Part shown: piece after piece, positions 24,909-33,881 of the stretch
Position numbering within the stretch: position 1 is the stretch's first letter
Layout of the letters: every line of letters begins with the position of its first letter
Assembly: GCA_028724525.1 (NCBI GenBank)
Contig: JAQYCV010000007.1
Span: 1-46,840, forward strand
Direction: 5' to 3'
DNA from: Clostridiales bacterium
GTDB taxonomy: Bacteria; Bacillota; Clostridia; Saccharofermentanales; DTU023
DNA length: 46,840 nt
Notes under the pieces: model-generated
What the model was told of the DNA's origin: nothing
The model's database searches: none
What the model saw: only the letters and a program-made list of their open reading frames with translations
Translations under genes and position numbers: made by a program

Positions 24909-25700
24909 TTAAGCCTCATCTCCTTTTGCAAGCAATGCTCTTAGCTTCTGTGCCAATTCGATTTCATTACCATTTATCATTTCTGCCTTCCTGCCGTCCT
25001 GAGGTTCCCAAGAATCGATCACACGGCTAGGTGAACCTTCGGCACCGATAAGTTCAGAAGGTATTTTCAATTCCGCATTAGTTACTGTGAGCATAGGTTT
25101 GTTTTTTGCCGCACGAGTGCTCCGTAAAGTCGCTAGCCTAGGCTCATTACAGCCAAATTGAAAAGTTACAAGTGCGGGTAGGTCGACCAGTAAAGTATAG
25201 GTCTGCTGTTCCAGGTCCTTCAGCACTTCAATTTGATGATTATCCGCTAGCATGTGTAAAATGCTTCGTATTTCACTGGCATGGGGAATATCTAAGGCCT
25301 CAGCCACCATTGCTCCCACTTGACCTGTCGCACCGTCTGAGGACAAGGCACCACAGGCAATCAAATTAAAATTGCCGTAATATTCTACTGCTTTAGCAAG
25401 AACTCTTGCCGTGGCTAATGTATCAGCTCTTCCAAAAGCTCGGTCCGTTATGAGACAAGCCTCATCACACCCAATAGCCATTGCTTCACGCAGCGAGGCC
25501 TCAGCCTGCGGTGGGCCCATCGTAAATACGACCACCTTTCCTCCTTGCTGATCACGCAAAGACAAAGCTGCCTCAATAGCATTGAGGTCAGAAGGGTTAA
25601 TCATACCTTCCGCACTTGCCCGAATCAGGGCATGAGTATCAGAGTCTACAGAGACTTTATTAGAAACTGGAACCTGTTTAATAAGAACAGCAATATTCAT
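24909..25700 (-). CDS. etfB: Electron transfer flavoprotein beta subunit
   Basis: 263 residues starting MNIAVLIKQVPVSNKVSVD, with INPSDLNAIEAALSLRD, VVFTMGPPQAEASLREAMAIGCDEACLITD and the nucleotide-binding stretch GALSSDGATGQVGAMVAEAL, all EtfB features. Whether this pair bifurcates electrons or simply relays them cannot be settled by eye. AAAGGAG ribosome binding site. A hairpin lies between it and the oxidoreductase gene upstream. Confidence 0.95.
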   Translation of the reverse strand: MNIAVLIKQVPVSNKVSVDSDTHALIRASAEGMINPSDLNAIEAALSLRDQQGGKVVVFTMGPPQAEASLREAMAIGCDEACLITDRAFGRADTLATARVLAKAVEYYGNFNLIACGALSSDGATGQVGAMVAEALDIPHASEIRSILHMLADNHQIEVLKDLEQQTYTLLVDLPALVTFQFGCNEPRLATLRSTRAAKNKPMLTVTNAELKIPSELIGAEGSPSRVIDSWEPQDGRKAEMINGNEIELAQKLRALLAKGDEA

Positions 25701-25730
25701 GAGCTTCTCCTTTCTCCATTACCATAAAAG

Positions 25731-25756
25731 TTCACGCCCTCCGAAGAAGGCGTGAA
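25731..25756. other. Intercistronic hairpin between the FAD oxidoreductase and etfB
   Basis: TTCACGCC/GGCGTGAA, a perfect 8-bp stem with a 10-base loop; on the minus strand it is followed by CTTTTATGG. This may be a leaky terminator or an mRNA processing site inside the operon. Confidence 0.5.
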
Positions 25757-25766
25757 TTCTTGTGTA

Positions 25767-26924
25767 TTATGCTAGCAAACGACTATAGGCCCAGTTTTCC
25801 AATAAAGGAGTGGACTCACCAATCATAATAAGTTTAGCTAAATCACGGCTAGCAGCAGGTGCTTCAATAACACCATTACCACCGTAACCAGTAGCAAGTA
25901 TATAGCCTGCAACAGGAGTTTCTCCCAAAATTGGCCAGAAATCCTTGGGCTCAGCTCGATATGAGAGCCAGGAAGAAACCAAGCCGCTATCTACAATACC
26001 TGGGACTTTCATTTCTAGCTGGTCTAAGAGAAAGTCGATGAAGTACTCATCCGTACCACCGGTCGCAGGCAATTTGTCAGGATCCCATTGTCCCGCATGC
26101 ATGGGATTGCTCAGATCCATGGATAAGTGAGACTTGCAAATAAAGATGTTATCGCCAGATCTGAGAGCGTAAAATTCAGGATATTTGAGTACTGGGAAGG
26201 TGTAAGAAAGTTTCTTTCCTGGAGGAGAAAGGAAAAAAGCCTCAGCTTTTGTATGCCAAAGAGGAACATCCAAGCCGGCCATTTTACCAGTAAAGCGGCT
26301 CCATGGGCCACTAGCGTCAACCACTACGTCAAAAGCATAATTCTCTGGCTCAGAAGTCTTAATGCCTTTTACTTTGCCATTCTCTACAATGACTTCTTCA
26401 ACTTTTACGCCAGTTTTGAGGGTACCACCATTAGCAACAAATTCCTTGGCAAAATAGTTGGAGATCATGGTTCCATCAAAGTACCCATCATCGTTTGTGT
26501 AACCTGCGCCCAGAATATTGTCCGTAGAAATATCGGGCAGGATCTCTTTGATGCGTTCTTTGTCAGTAATGTATTCACCGCTATAACCTGCTGCTTTAGC
26601 TAAAGCAATGCCAGTCTTAATAGTTTCTTCTACTTGCTTATTTGTAGCCACTACCAGAGTACCGGTATTATCAAAACCTGCCGATCCCTTCTCATTCGCT
26701 TCCATTTTGAGATAAGTCTCAAAGCCGTAAAGACGGACATCCCAATATCGGTTTTTTAATGAGTCATCAAAAAGGCATACCGTTCCAGCGGATTTAGCGG
26801 TAGATGCGCCTCCAACAGTGTCTTTTTCAAATACAGTGACATCCGCGTTATCGTAGAGGCTGAGGTTGTAGGCTAAGCAAGTTCCTGAGATGCCGCCGCC
26901 GATAATCCCGATTTTCTTTTTCAT
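25767..26924 (-). CDS. FAD-dependent oxidoreductase, DAO family (sarcosine/glycine oxidase or dehydrogenase-like)
   Basis: 385 residues. The N-terminal Rossmann motif GIIGGGISGTCLAYNLS and a following acidic strand end bind FAD. VVVDASGPWSRF and the C-terminal GYILATGYGGNGVIEAPAASRDLAKL are typical of the D-amino acid oxidase superfamily (sarcosine, dimethylglycine, glycine and 2-hydroxy-acid oxidising enzymes). EtfBA follow directly, so the enzyme probably passes electrons to ETF rather than oxygen, as suits an anaerobe. The preceding gene is an M20 carbamoylase, so a natural substrate would be an amine or hydroxy acid released in ureide or hydantoin breakdown. The precise substrate is inference. 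AGGAAAG ribosome binding site. Confidence 0.85.
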   Translation of the reverse strand: MKKKIGIIGGGISGTCLAYNLSLYDNADVTVFEKDTVGGASTAKSAGTVCLFDDSLKNRYWDVRLYGFETYLKMEANEKGSAGFDNTGTLVVATNKQVEETIKTGIALAKAAGYSGEYITDKERIKEILPDISTDNILGAGYTNDDGYFDGTMISNYFAKEFVANGGTLKTGVKVEEVIVENGKVKGIKTSEPENYAFDVVVDASGPWSRFTGKMAGLDVPLWHTKAEAFFLSPPGKKLSYTFPVLKYPEFYALRSGDNIFICKSHLSMDLSNPMHAGQWDPDKLPATGGTDEYFIDFLLDQLEMKVPGIVDSGLVSSWLSYRAEPKDFWPILGETPVAGYILATGYGGNGVIEAPAASRDLAKLIMIGESTPLLENWAYSRLLA

Positions 26925-26936
26925 AATCTTTCCTTT

Positions 26937-28193
26937 CTAATCAAAAGCTTTAATTTTGTCTGCTGCTAATACAGTATCTAATAAAAGTTTATAACCATAA
27001 CCAATGTCTTCTGGTCGAGAATATTCCTCCTTGCAGTGGCTTTTACCTGCAACGCTAGCTATAAAGATCATGGCCGTGGGAAAGTGTTCTGCTAGGAGGA
27101 GCGAGTCGTGGAAGGCTCCGCTTGGTAATTGAGTAAAGGGAATGCAATGGGCCTCAGCTTCCACTTGTATGAGCTTTTTAAGACTTTCATGCATAGGCAT
27201 AGGTTCATGACTTAGCTGATCTTGCCAGCAATAACTGACACCTGCTTCACGGCAAATTTGTTCCAGATCTATACGTAGAGCTTCGGCTAATTTATCCATA
27301 AGCTTAGCATTTTGGTCGCGGATTTCCAGGGAGAATTCGCACTTACCTGGGATCACATTAACTGCCGAAGGTTCTACACGAATCGAACCCACTGTACCGA
27401 CCGTGTATTGATTACCCAAAGCTCTAACACGTTCTGGGAGTTTTCCGATAAATTTGGCTGCGCCAACTAGAGCATCGTGTCGCTGATCCATTCGGGTGCT
27501 TCCTGCGTGATTGGATTCACCTGCAATAGTAATTTGCATACGTTTAACGCCAGCAATGCTGGAGACAATACCAACTGCTAAGCCCATTTGATCAAGATTG
27601 CCCCCCTGTTCTACGTGCAATTCAAGGCAACAATGAACAGTTTTAGGATCTCTTTTAGCCTCTAACATCTTAGGGAAATCAATGCCCGCTTGCCGGTAAA
27701 CATCCTCTCTTGTCTCCTCGGTAAAATCCAGATCTTTGGCATTTAAACCCTGCTCTTTACCAACAAAAGCAGAGCTACCCACCATTCCGGCAGAAAAGCG
27801 GAAGCCTTCTTCATCACTGAAGACAATAACTTCTAAAGGATGCTCACATTGTATGCCGCCTTCTACCAGCGCCTGGCAGACTTCAAGACCAGCAACACAA
27901 CCCAAAGCGCCATCAAATTTACCGCCATCAGGTACTGTATCCAAATGAGAACCCATAATAATAGCTGGTAAATCTGCACACTTGCCTTCTAATCGAGCAA
28001 TTAAATTGCCCGCAGCATCTTGGCGAACTTTGAGGCCTATTTCTTTACACCAAGATGTAAAAAGCTCCCTTCCCTTTTGATCTTCCGGCGAAAAAGCCAT
28101 CCTGGTATGGCTACCATCTTTTTGCAAGCCGCATGCATATAAAAACTCCAAGCGGCTTTGCATGCGTTCTATATTTTTATGCATTTGAATCAA
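26937..28193 (-). CDS. M20-family N-carbamoyl-amino-acid hydrolase / allantoate amidohydrolase paralogue
   Basis: 418 residues from a TTG with GGAAGG eight bases upstream; an in-frame ATG lies three codons later. It is a two-metal hydrolase that splits carbamoyl groups from ureido acids. The ligand set is complete: GSHLDT, GGKFDGALG, FSDEEGFRF, ELHVEQG and GKSHC. The dimerisation domain has SNHAGSTRMDQRHDA. Where AllC and most carbamoylases have GAGHDA, this protein has GAFHDS, next to the active site, pointing to a different substrate from the other M20 enzyme of the island. First gene of the operon with the FAD oxidoreductase and etfBA. A carbamoyl-sarcosine or similar ureido acid is a plausible substrate. 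Confidence 0.85.
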   Translation of the reverse strand: MIQMHKNIERMQSRLEFLYACGLQKDGSHTRMAFSPEDQKGRELFTSWCKEIGLKVRQDAAGNLIARLEGKCADLPAIIMGSHLDTVPDGGKFDGALGCVAGLEVCQALVEGGIQCEHPLEVIVFSDEEGFRFSAGMVGSSAFVGKEQGLNAKDLDFTEETREDVYRQAGIDFPKMLEAKRDPKTVHCCLELHVEQGGNLDQMGLAVGIVSSIAGVKRMQITIAGESNHAGSTRMDQRHDALVGAAKFIGKLPERVRALGNQYTVGTVGSIRVEPSAVNVIPGKCEFSLEIRDQNAKLMDKLAEALRIDLEQICREAGVSYCWQDQLSHEPMPMHESLKKLIQVEAEAHCIPFTQLPSGAFHDSLLLAEHFPTAMIFIASVAGKSHCKEEYSRPEDIGYGYKLLLDTVLAADKIKAFD

Positions 28194-28233
28194 AAGACTA
28201 TCCTTCCTCCCCCCCAAAAATAATTATGAGTCT

Positions 28234-28262
28234 ATTATAGGAAATCTTTTAACTTCTTCCTA
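28234..28262 (-). promoter_or_regulatory. Predicted -10 and flanking inverted repeat upstream of the M20-oxidoreductase-etf operon
   Basis: TATAAT (28234-28239) lies about 40 bases before the start codon. Just upstream, TAGGAA and TTCCTA arms (28238-28262) flank 13 bases. No good -35 is visible, so activation by a regulator bound at the repeat is possible. Confidence 0.35.
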
Positions 28263-28357
28263 TGGTTGCTCCTGCTAATATATAAACGATTTTATTACCT
28301 AAACTGGATAAACACTAACTACTGAAAATAAAATAACTTAAGCAAAAAGTTCAACAA

Positions 28358-30040
28358 TTATTCTTCAATGCCGAGCTCTTCTGAGCGCCATTGAGCCATC
28401 TGATAAACAATCATACCAATCCTAAGTGAAAGGATCTCATTAGCATTATCAAAATCTATACCAGTGATTTCCTTAATACGATTAAGGCGATACATGGCGG
28501 TTTTGTAGTGAATAAACATATCTTTGGCTGTCTGCGATAAATTTAGCTGATTAGCAAGGTAGCAATCTAGTGTTTGAATCAGTTCGTCTTTTTGTTTATT
28601 ATCCGAGTTATAGAGTAAAAGCAGGCTTTCTGGAACAAACTCCATCAAATCCTCACTATTATCTATCTTGCAGATGAGCTTAAAAATTCCCAGATCAGAA
28701 AACAAGAGCCAATCCTGATCCGTAATGGAGCGAGCCACACGTTCTAAGGAAATAGCAGCCAAAGCATCTTCTGCTTCTTCATAGCTATACTGGAGGGCCG
28801 ATATACCTTGGACAACTCGCCCGATACCTGCAACTAAAGACAGTGGCTCATCTGATCCAGTAAAACAATTAGAAAGCTCCTTGTAAAAATCTTGAAACCA
28901 GGCACGATATTGGATCAGATTTTGCTCTGGTGCTACAGGCTGAATCCATGCAACTCTATCAAGAGTATAGTGTAGTTGCCCATTTGGTATTAATTTAGCG
29001 AGATAATCTTTCAGCAAATTAATCTGAAATACTCTTTCATTAAAATCCCCAGAATCCTTTAATTTAGAGAAAGAAAAACAGACCACTCGATAACTGGACT
29101 CTGGGCTAAGGCCAGTAAATACTCGGCTACGCTCTAATTCATCCCTTGAACTCAAGCGTCCAGTCAGTACACTTTCGATCAGATCATTTTGAAATTTTTG
29201 TTCTAACTCAAAAATGGAAAACTGGCGAGAAAACTCATATTGCAAAGCAACAAGTGCATTTTCAATCGCTATAATATCCAAGGAGCTAAACGATGACTGT
29301 ACCTCCCAAACCAACAAAAAGAGTTCTTGTCCCGAGGCAAGTTTCATGTCTATGCGATATCTGTTAGGTTCACCAGGTTGCATATAGTAAAGATTTCGAG
29401 AAATAATTTTTGGATTTAACAGAGTTGGATTAGGGAAATCGCCCGCGTCCTGATATTCAGCATTGCTGTAATATAAACAATGGTATCGTTGATCACAAAT
29501 GGCAACTGGATTACGAATGAGTTTTTCTAGCATTCCCAGAATTTGCTCTATAGATCCGCCCTCGGGGCTTAAGCTAAGTGCACAGAAGTTATCATTTGTA
29601 GTTTTATAATACTTGAGTCTGGTCACCTCTTCATTAAACAGGTTTTCCATAACAAGACTCATGATTACTTGAAACGATACATTGAAAGGAACATTTACCA
29701 AAGGAATTTGAAAGTGATCACAATAGTCTTTTAATAATTTGACCTTGGCATCAGCTAAATCAACTTCTCGGCCTAACTTGAGAAACACTGCACTCACAGC
29801 TTTCTCATGGAGAGCAGCTATATATTTTTCAAATTCGTCAATACTGCATGTCTTAAAAGCGTAAAGTCCTGTGAGCAACAGCTCTCCGCCTTCAATAAAT
29901 TTAACAATATCAGGGGCTTCAATAATTGTAACGCCTCTAATACTATTTCCTAACCCAAGTTGTCCAGCAAGGATCTCCATTTCCGGCTCACCTGCTAGCT
30001 GTGCTTGTGTTTTTAGTAATTCTCGTACCAAAAGGCTCAT
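28358..30040 (-). CDS. PucR-family transcriptional regulator
   Basis: 560 residues. The N-terminal PucR purine-catabolism domain covers about the first 125 residues (LGLGNSIRGVTIIEAPDIVKFIEGGELLLTG). A middle CdaR GGDEF-like region has FSKLKDSGDFNERVFQ and GIGRVVQGISALQYSYEEAEDAL. The C-terminal helix-turn-helix is NLSQTAKDMFIHYKTAMYRLNRI. In Bacillus subtilis PucR controls ureide and purine breakdown in response to pathway intermediates. It sits in the middle of the catabolic genes, so it is the obvious local regulator. The start is ATG or the GTG just before it; no strong ribosome binding site is visible. A palindrome lies 25 bases upstream. Confidence 0.9.
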   Translation of the reverse strand: MSLLVRELLKTQAQLAGEPEMEILAGQLGLGNSIRGVTIIEAPDIVKFIEGGELLLTGLYAFKTCSIDEFEKYIAALHEKAVSAVFLKLGREVDLADAKVKLLKDYCDHFQIPLVNVPFNVSFQVIMSLVMENLFNEEVTRLKYYKTTNDNFCALSLSPEGGSIEQILGMLEKLIRNPVAICDQRYHCLYYSNAEYQDAGDFPNPTLLNPKIISRNLYYMQPGEPNRYRIDMKLASGQELFLLVWEVQSSFSSLDIIAIENALVALQYEFSRQFSIFELEQKFQNDLIESVLTGRLSSRDELERSRVFTGLSPESSYRVVCFSFSKLKDSGDFNERVFQINLLKDYLAKLIPNGQLHYTLDRVAWIQPVAPEQNLIQYRAWFQDFYKELSNCFTGSDEPLSLVAGIGRVVQGISALQYSYEEAEDALAAISLERVARSITDQDWLLFSDLGIFKLICKIDNSEDLMEFVPESLLLLYNSDNKQKDELIQTLDCYLANQLNLSQTAKDMFIHYKTAMYRLNRIKEITGIDFDNANEILSLRIGMIVYQMAQWRSEELGIEE

Positions 30041-30064
30041 CACATTTATGATAGCACAGCTACC

Positions 30065-30087
30065 GTCCGTAATGTATACATACGGAC
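30065..30087. promoter_or_regulatory. Near-perfect 23-bp palindrome upstream of pucR
   Basis: GTCCGTA and TACGGAC arms surround a core that is itself palindromic (TGTATACA), with only one extra A breaking the symmetry. It lies in the 80-base gap between the allC-like stop and the PucR start. It is a strong candidate operator, probably for autoregulation. Confidence 0.5.
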
Positions 30088-30120
30088 TGCATAGTTCTGT
30101 TATTCTGTGATATCGCTAAA

Positions 30121-31371
30121 TTAGTCTCTTTCGCTCAATTTAGAAGTTGCTAAATCCCTCATAATCTGAACAGCTTTAACAAAATACTCAACATCTGTGA
30201 ATTCAACCGGGCAGTGACTCCGGCCATTTACACTAGGAACAAAAAGCATTACCGTTGGGATACAAGGAGCAATCACCAAAGCATCATGACCAGCACCACT
30301 AGACATATATTTAAAAGAATAACCATAATTTCGGCAAGATACTTCCATTGAATCCAACAAAGATTTGCAAAGGTATACAGGGTGGGCATCTAGCTTTTCT
30401 TCTATCTCATATTGACCACCCATTATGTTAGTTTCCTTTTTTACAGCCTCAATAATCTTTGAAGAAATATTATCTAATATTTCTTGTTTTCGAGAACGAA
30501 TATCTACAGTAAATTCGCACTCTTCAGCTATAATATTTATGCCTCCTGGCAGGGCTTTAATAAGTCCAACAGTCGCAACTGATTCCTCACCACTCTCTCT
30601 TGCCCAGTCCGCAATATTAGAAATCACTTTACTAGCTGCATCAACAGCGTCTAATCGCATATCCATCGGCGTAGTGCCCGCATGATCTGCTCTACCTTTA
30701 ACTTTTATCACATAGCGTTTAATACCCGCAATACAATCAACTAACCCAAGGTCGACGTTTTCTCTATCGAGTACGGGACCCTGCTCTATATGAAGCTCCA
30801 GAAAGCATGAGATTGATCTATCAGGCCAGCGAGCGTCGTCAATGTGTTCCGGGTCTAAATCAACCGCTCGCATAGCATCATAGATTGAGATGCCATCAAT
30901 ATCTTTATATTTGTGGCAATAATCTACATCTCGCAAACCCAGCATAGCACCTGACCCAAAATAGCCAGTGCCGAATCGCATACCCTCTTCGTCATTAAAT
31001 GCCGCCACGACAAAATCACGTTCTAATTGCTCACCGTTTTCTTGGAGCAACCGAGCTACTTCAATTGCGCAGAGGATCCCAGCAATTCCGTCATAATCGC
31101 CCCCATGTAAAACCGAATCATAGTGGGACCCCATCATGACACAAGGAAGCTTTCTGTTGTGTCCAGGCAATCTTCCGAATACATTTCCCGCAACATCGGT
31201 ACACACCTCCATGCCGGCCTGGATCATTAAGCGTTTTAATGCATTAGAGCAATCCTGGGCAGCACAGGTAAAAGGAAGGCGTGTACAGCCCTTTCCTGGG
31301 GTAGTAGTAAAAACCTTCATATCATTCAGATCGCGCATTAGCCGCTGTCTAGTCAGTTCTAACTGCTTCAT
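30121..31371 (-). CDS. allC: Allantoate amidohydrolase (M20 family)
   Basis: 416 residues. Hydrolyses allantoate to ureidoglycine, ammonia and carbon dioxide. Metal and substrate motifs are complete: GSHYDSVLHGGDYDG, NDEEGMRF, ELHIEQGPVL, ADHAGTTPMDMRLDA, SSGAGHDAL and VNGRSHCPVE. The SGAGHDA and P-S-V/I-N-G-x-SH segments closely resemble E. coli AllC as I recall it. It lies 27 bases downstream of allE. An N-carbamoyl-L-amino-acid hydrolase is the alternative, but the AllE and allantoinase neighbours favour AllC. Confidence 0.87.
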   Translation of the reverse strand: MKQLELTRQRLMRDLNDMKVFTTTPGKGCTRLPFTCAAQDCSNALKRLMIQAGMEVCTDVAGNVFGRLPGHNRKLPCVMMGSHYDSVLHGGDYDGIAGILCAIEVARLLQENGEQLERDFVVAAFNDEEGMRFGTGYFGSGAMLGLRDVDYCHKYKDIDGISIYDAMRAVDLDPEHIDDARWPDRSISCFLELHIEQGPVLDRENVDLGLVDCIAGIKRYVIKVKGRADHAGTTPMDMRLDAVDAASKVISNIADWARESGEESVATVGLIKALPGGINIIAEECEFTVDIRSRKQEILDNISSKIIEAVKKETNIMGGQYEIEEKLDAHPVYLCKSLLDSMEVSCRNYGYSFKYMSSGAGHDALVIAPCIPTVMLFVPSVNGRSHCPVEFTDVEYFVKAVQIMRDLATSKLSERD

Positions 31372-31398
31372 GATAAGGGGCCCCCTCCTAAGAACTAA

Positions 31399-32181
31399 CT
31401 AAATCTTGACATCTCGATTGCAATCTTTAGAGTAAAGATACATTAGGTCTTCTTCTTTACCCACGCCATAACAAGCTTGCGGGCAATATGCATCCAAAAA
31501 TACATAATCACCCTTCTTAACTGGTACCCAGTCATCATCTAGGCGGTATATTGCTTTGCCACTAAGAAAATACATACCATGTTCTTGAATATGAGTCTCA
31601 ATATAGCCATGTGAGGCACCAGGAGCAAAGCGCAAAATATGGAAATTCATATCAAAGCCCAGATTCGTTGCAGCTGGAAGTAAATCCTTAATCTGACAAT
31701 TGGTCATACCTTCATAATCAACCCAATCGAGCTCGTCGACATTGCCAACTACGCGTTCAGCTACCTGACCGTCCAAGTGATCGTACCGCCTCTTGTATAC
31801 AAAAAGCTGAGAATCAGCCTGCCCTGTAAAGCTGATTAATTGGCCTTCAGGAGCAAAAATATAACCGCCTGCTTTCAAGGCGAAGGCTTCAGTGCCAACC
31901 TTGGCTTCTAGTGAGCCACGCAGCACATAAAGAAAAACCTCAACTCCCTTTTCACCAATACCACTATGAGAACCTCCCTCATGTAAAGTGACCAAGTAGT
32001 CCACAAAAGAAGCACCAAGCTCAGGCGAACCCAAAATAGTTACGTCACAATTATGGTAACCTGGCACAGTATTTTTAACAATTCCGTCCGGCTCAATCAA
32101 GCAATAATTGTTTTTCTTTATAATGGATCTAGTCTCTAATAAATTTTGAGGATAACCGGTCTGGTTATTAAAGTAGCTCAT
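31399..32181 (-). CDS. allE: (S)-ureidoglycine aminohydrolase
   Basis: 260 residues from the ATG of MSYFNNQTGYPQNLLETRSI; the frame is open 31 codons further up but this start matches the family. It is a bicupin metalloenzyme (formerly YlbA in E. coli) that converts ureidoglycine to ureidoglycolate and ammonia. The match to E. coli AllE as I recall it is close: GASFVDYLVTLHEGG, VEVFLYVLRGSLEAK, LGFDMNFHILRFAPGASHG, THIQEHGMYFLSG, WVPVKKGDYVF and YSKDCNRDVKI. This gene is the firmest evidence that the island handles allantoin-derived ureides. Confidence 0.96.
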   Translation of the reverse strand: MSYFNNQTGYPQNLLETRSIIKKNNYCLIEPDGIVKNTVPGYHNCDVTILGSPELGASFVDYLVTLHEGGSHSGIGEKGVEVFLYVLRGSLEAKVGTEAFALKAGGYIFAPEGQLISFTGQADSQLFVYKRRYDHLDGQVAERVVGNVDELDWVDYEGMTNCQIKDLLPAATNLGFDMNFHILRFAPGASHGYIETHIQEHGMYFLSGKAIYRLDDDWVPVKKGDYVFLDAYCPQACYGVGKEEDLMYLYSKDCNRDVKI

Positions 32182-32316
32182 AGTACTTCTCACTTTCTTT
32201 TTTATTAAAATCACTAAAATAGTGACGTCACTATACATGTTATTAATTAAAGTCATAGTAAGCAATGGAGTCAAAGGCTGAAGCTACAACAAAAATATTA
32301 TCTATGTTGGATAAGA

Positions 32317-32348
32317 TTCAAACGCCACCTAGTAAGGTGGCGCTTGAA
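32317..32348. other. Strong hairpin after the first allantoinase gene
   Basis: A 14-bp stem with one mismatch (core CGCCACCT/AGGTGGCG) and a four-base loop lies about 40 bases after the allantoinase stop and before allE. No clear T-run follows on the minus strand, so it is either a weak terminator or an mRNA end-protecting element. Confidence 0.6.
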
Positions 32349-32387
32349 CCAAAAAATGGAGGTAGTTAGAAGTATGGATAAATTCGC

Positions 32388-33809
32388 TTAATAGTAATTT
32401 GATGTACTAACAGGATGCACAAACTCACCGTAACCTTTTGCAGACTCAAGATAATACCCCGCTCGAGCCACTTGCTTCCCGCGTATAATGGTGCAAATAG
32501 GTGCACCTTTTCCTTCCTCACCCTCAAAGCAAGATATATGCCCTTTGGTGAAAAGCTTTTTTTGATCAACTTTCCAGGGCATTTCCGGATCAAAGATAAC
32601 AAGGTCGGCATCAAATCCTACTTCAAAAGCCCCTTTTTTCCCGTATAGACCAAATATCTTGGCGGGATTGATGCCTAATACTTTAGGAATCCAAGTAGGG
32701 CTTAAATTTTTTTTATGGACAAATAAATCAAACACTATTGGTAAAAAAAACTGTATAGAATTTAATCCACCCCAGGCCTGCCAAATATCCATCTTCACAT
32801 TATTCTTTTCATTGTCTGCTGCTGGCGAGTGATCACTGCCGACACAAGAAAGCGTCCCATCCAAAACATAGCTCCATAAGGCTTCCACTTCCTCATGCTT
32901 GCGCAGTGGAGGAGTGCATTTAGCTGGTGCACCTTTTTCAAACAAGAAATTTTCACTGTATTTCAAGTAGTGCGGACAAGTTTCTGCAGTAACAGGTAAG
33001 CCTTCAGCAATTGCATCCTTAACAGCCTGTGCCACCATGGGGTGACTAACATGGCAAATATGTACACGCCCACCTGTAGCTCTACACATATCAAGCACAT
33101 TTTTTGTAGCTACATATTCAGCCCAAACATCATGGCTATCCAGGAAATCTCGTATCTTTTCATTGTTACTCTGTCTAGCATGTGCCTTAGCAGCTTTCTC
33201 CCGCTCCAATATTTGACCGTATTCTTCACAATGAAAACCACAGAGAGCATTATAAGGCTTTAGAATCTCAAGTGCTTGTCGAATATTACCCAGATTTACT
33301 GCTGGAAATAAATTTCCATTAGGGCAGGTGAAACCCTTGAATCCTACCACACCACATTTTTGCAGTTCTAGCACATCATTAAGGTTATTTTTTATTGATC
33401 CGGGAGTGTCATCATAGTCTCCAACCAAGCCGCCCCAGAGAGCAAAATCTACATAGGAATGTCTAGATACTGCATCTAATTTTCTAGAAAAGCTGTCTTT
33501 ATTAAGGAGTGAAGGGTTATTATTAAGCGGCATATCTAGTAATGTTGTGCATCCTGCAACAACTGCTGCTCTGGAACCTGTTTCAAAATCTTCTCTGTAC
33601 TCAAAGCCAGGTTCATTTAAATGTGCATGGCAATCAATTACACCTGGAAAAATTAAATTCCCGCCAGCATCAATTACCTCACGCCCCTTTATATCTATCG
33701 TAGGGCTAGCAAAGGCAACAAATTTTCCATCATTGATAGCAATTGTAGCCTCAAAAATACGATTTGCACTAACTAATCGGCCGTTTTTCACAACTAGGTC
33801 ACAATACAT
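32388..33809 (-). CDS. allB: Allantoinase-family cyclic amidohydrolase, copy 1
   Basis: 473 residues from MYCDLVVKNGRLVS; an ATG four codons earlier abuts the AAAGG site and is less likely. Opens the hydantoin ring of allantoin to give allantoate. Binuclear metal ligands: HAH in DCHAHLNEPG (about 61-63), the carbamylated-lysine candidate Lys158 in VGFKGF, GFHCEE, HICHVSHP, and Asp in GSDHSPA. The HLNEPG and SDHSPA motifs favour allantoinase over dihydroorotase or dihydropyrimidinase. A paralogue lies just upstream. Together they could cover two substrates or enantiomers. Confidence 0.88.
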   Translation of the reverse strand: MYCDLVVKNGRLVSANRIFEATIAINDGKFVAFASPTIDIKGREVIDAGGNLIFPGVIDCHAHLNEPGFEYREDFETGSRAAVVAGCTTLLDMPLNNNPSLLNKDSFSRKLDAVSRHSYVDFALWGGLVGDYDDTPGSIKNNLNDVLELQKCGVVGFKGFTCPNGNLFPAVNLGNIRQALEILKPYNALCGFHCEEYGQILEREKAAKAHARQSNNEKIRDFLDSHDVWAEYVATKNVLDMCRATGGRVHICHVSHPMVAQAVKDAIAEGLPVTAETCPHYLKYSENFLFEKGAPAKCTPPLRKHEEVEALWSYVLDGTLSCVGSDHSPAADNEKNNVKMDIWQAWGGLNSIQFFLPIVFDLFVHKKNLSPTWIPKVLGINPAKIFGLYGKKGAFEVGFDADLVIFDPEMPWKVDQKKLFTKGHISCFEGEEGKGAPICTIIRGKQVARAGYYLESAKGYGEFVHPVSTSNYY

Positions 33810-33881
33810 TTTTGCGCACATCCTTTCTGATTTTTACAATAAAATGTGTAATTTAGGAGATGATAGTGAATACTATATTGT

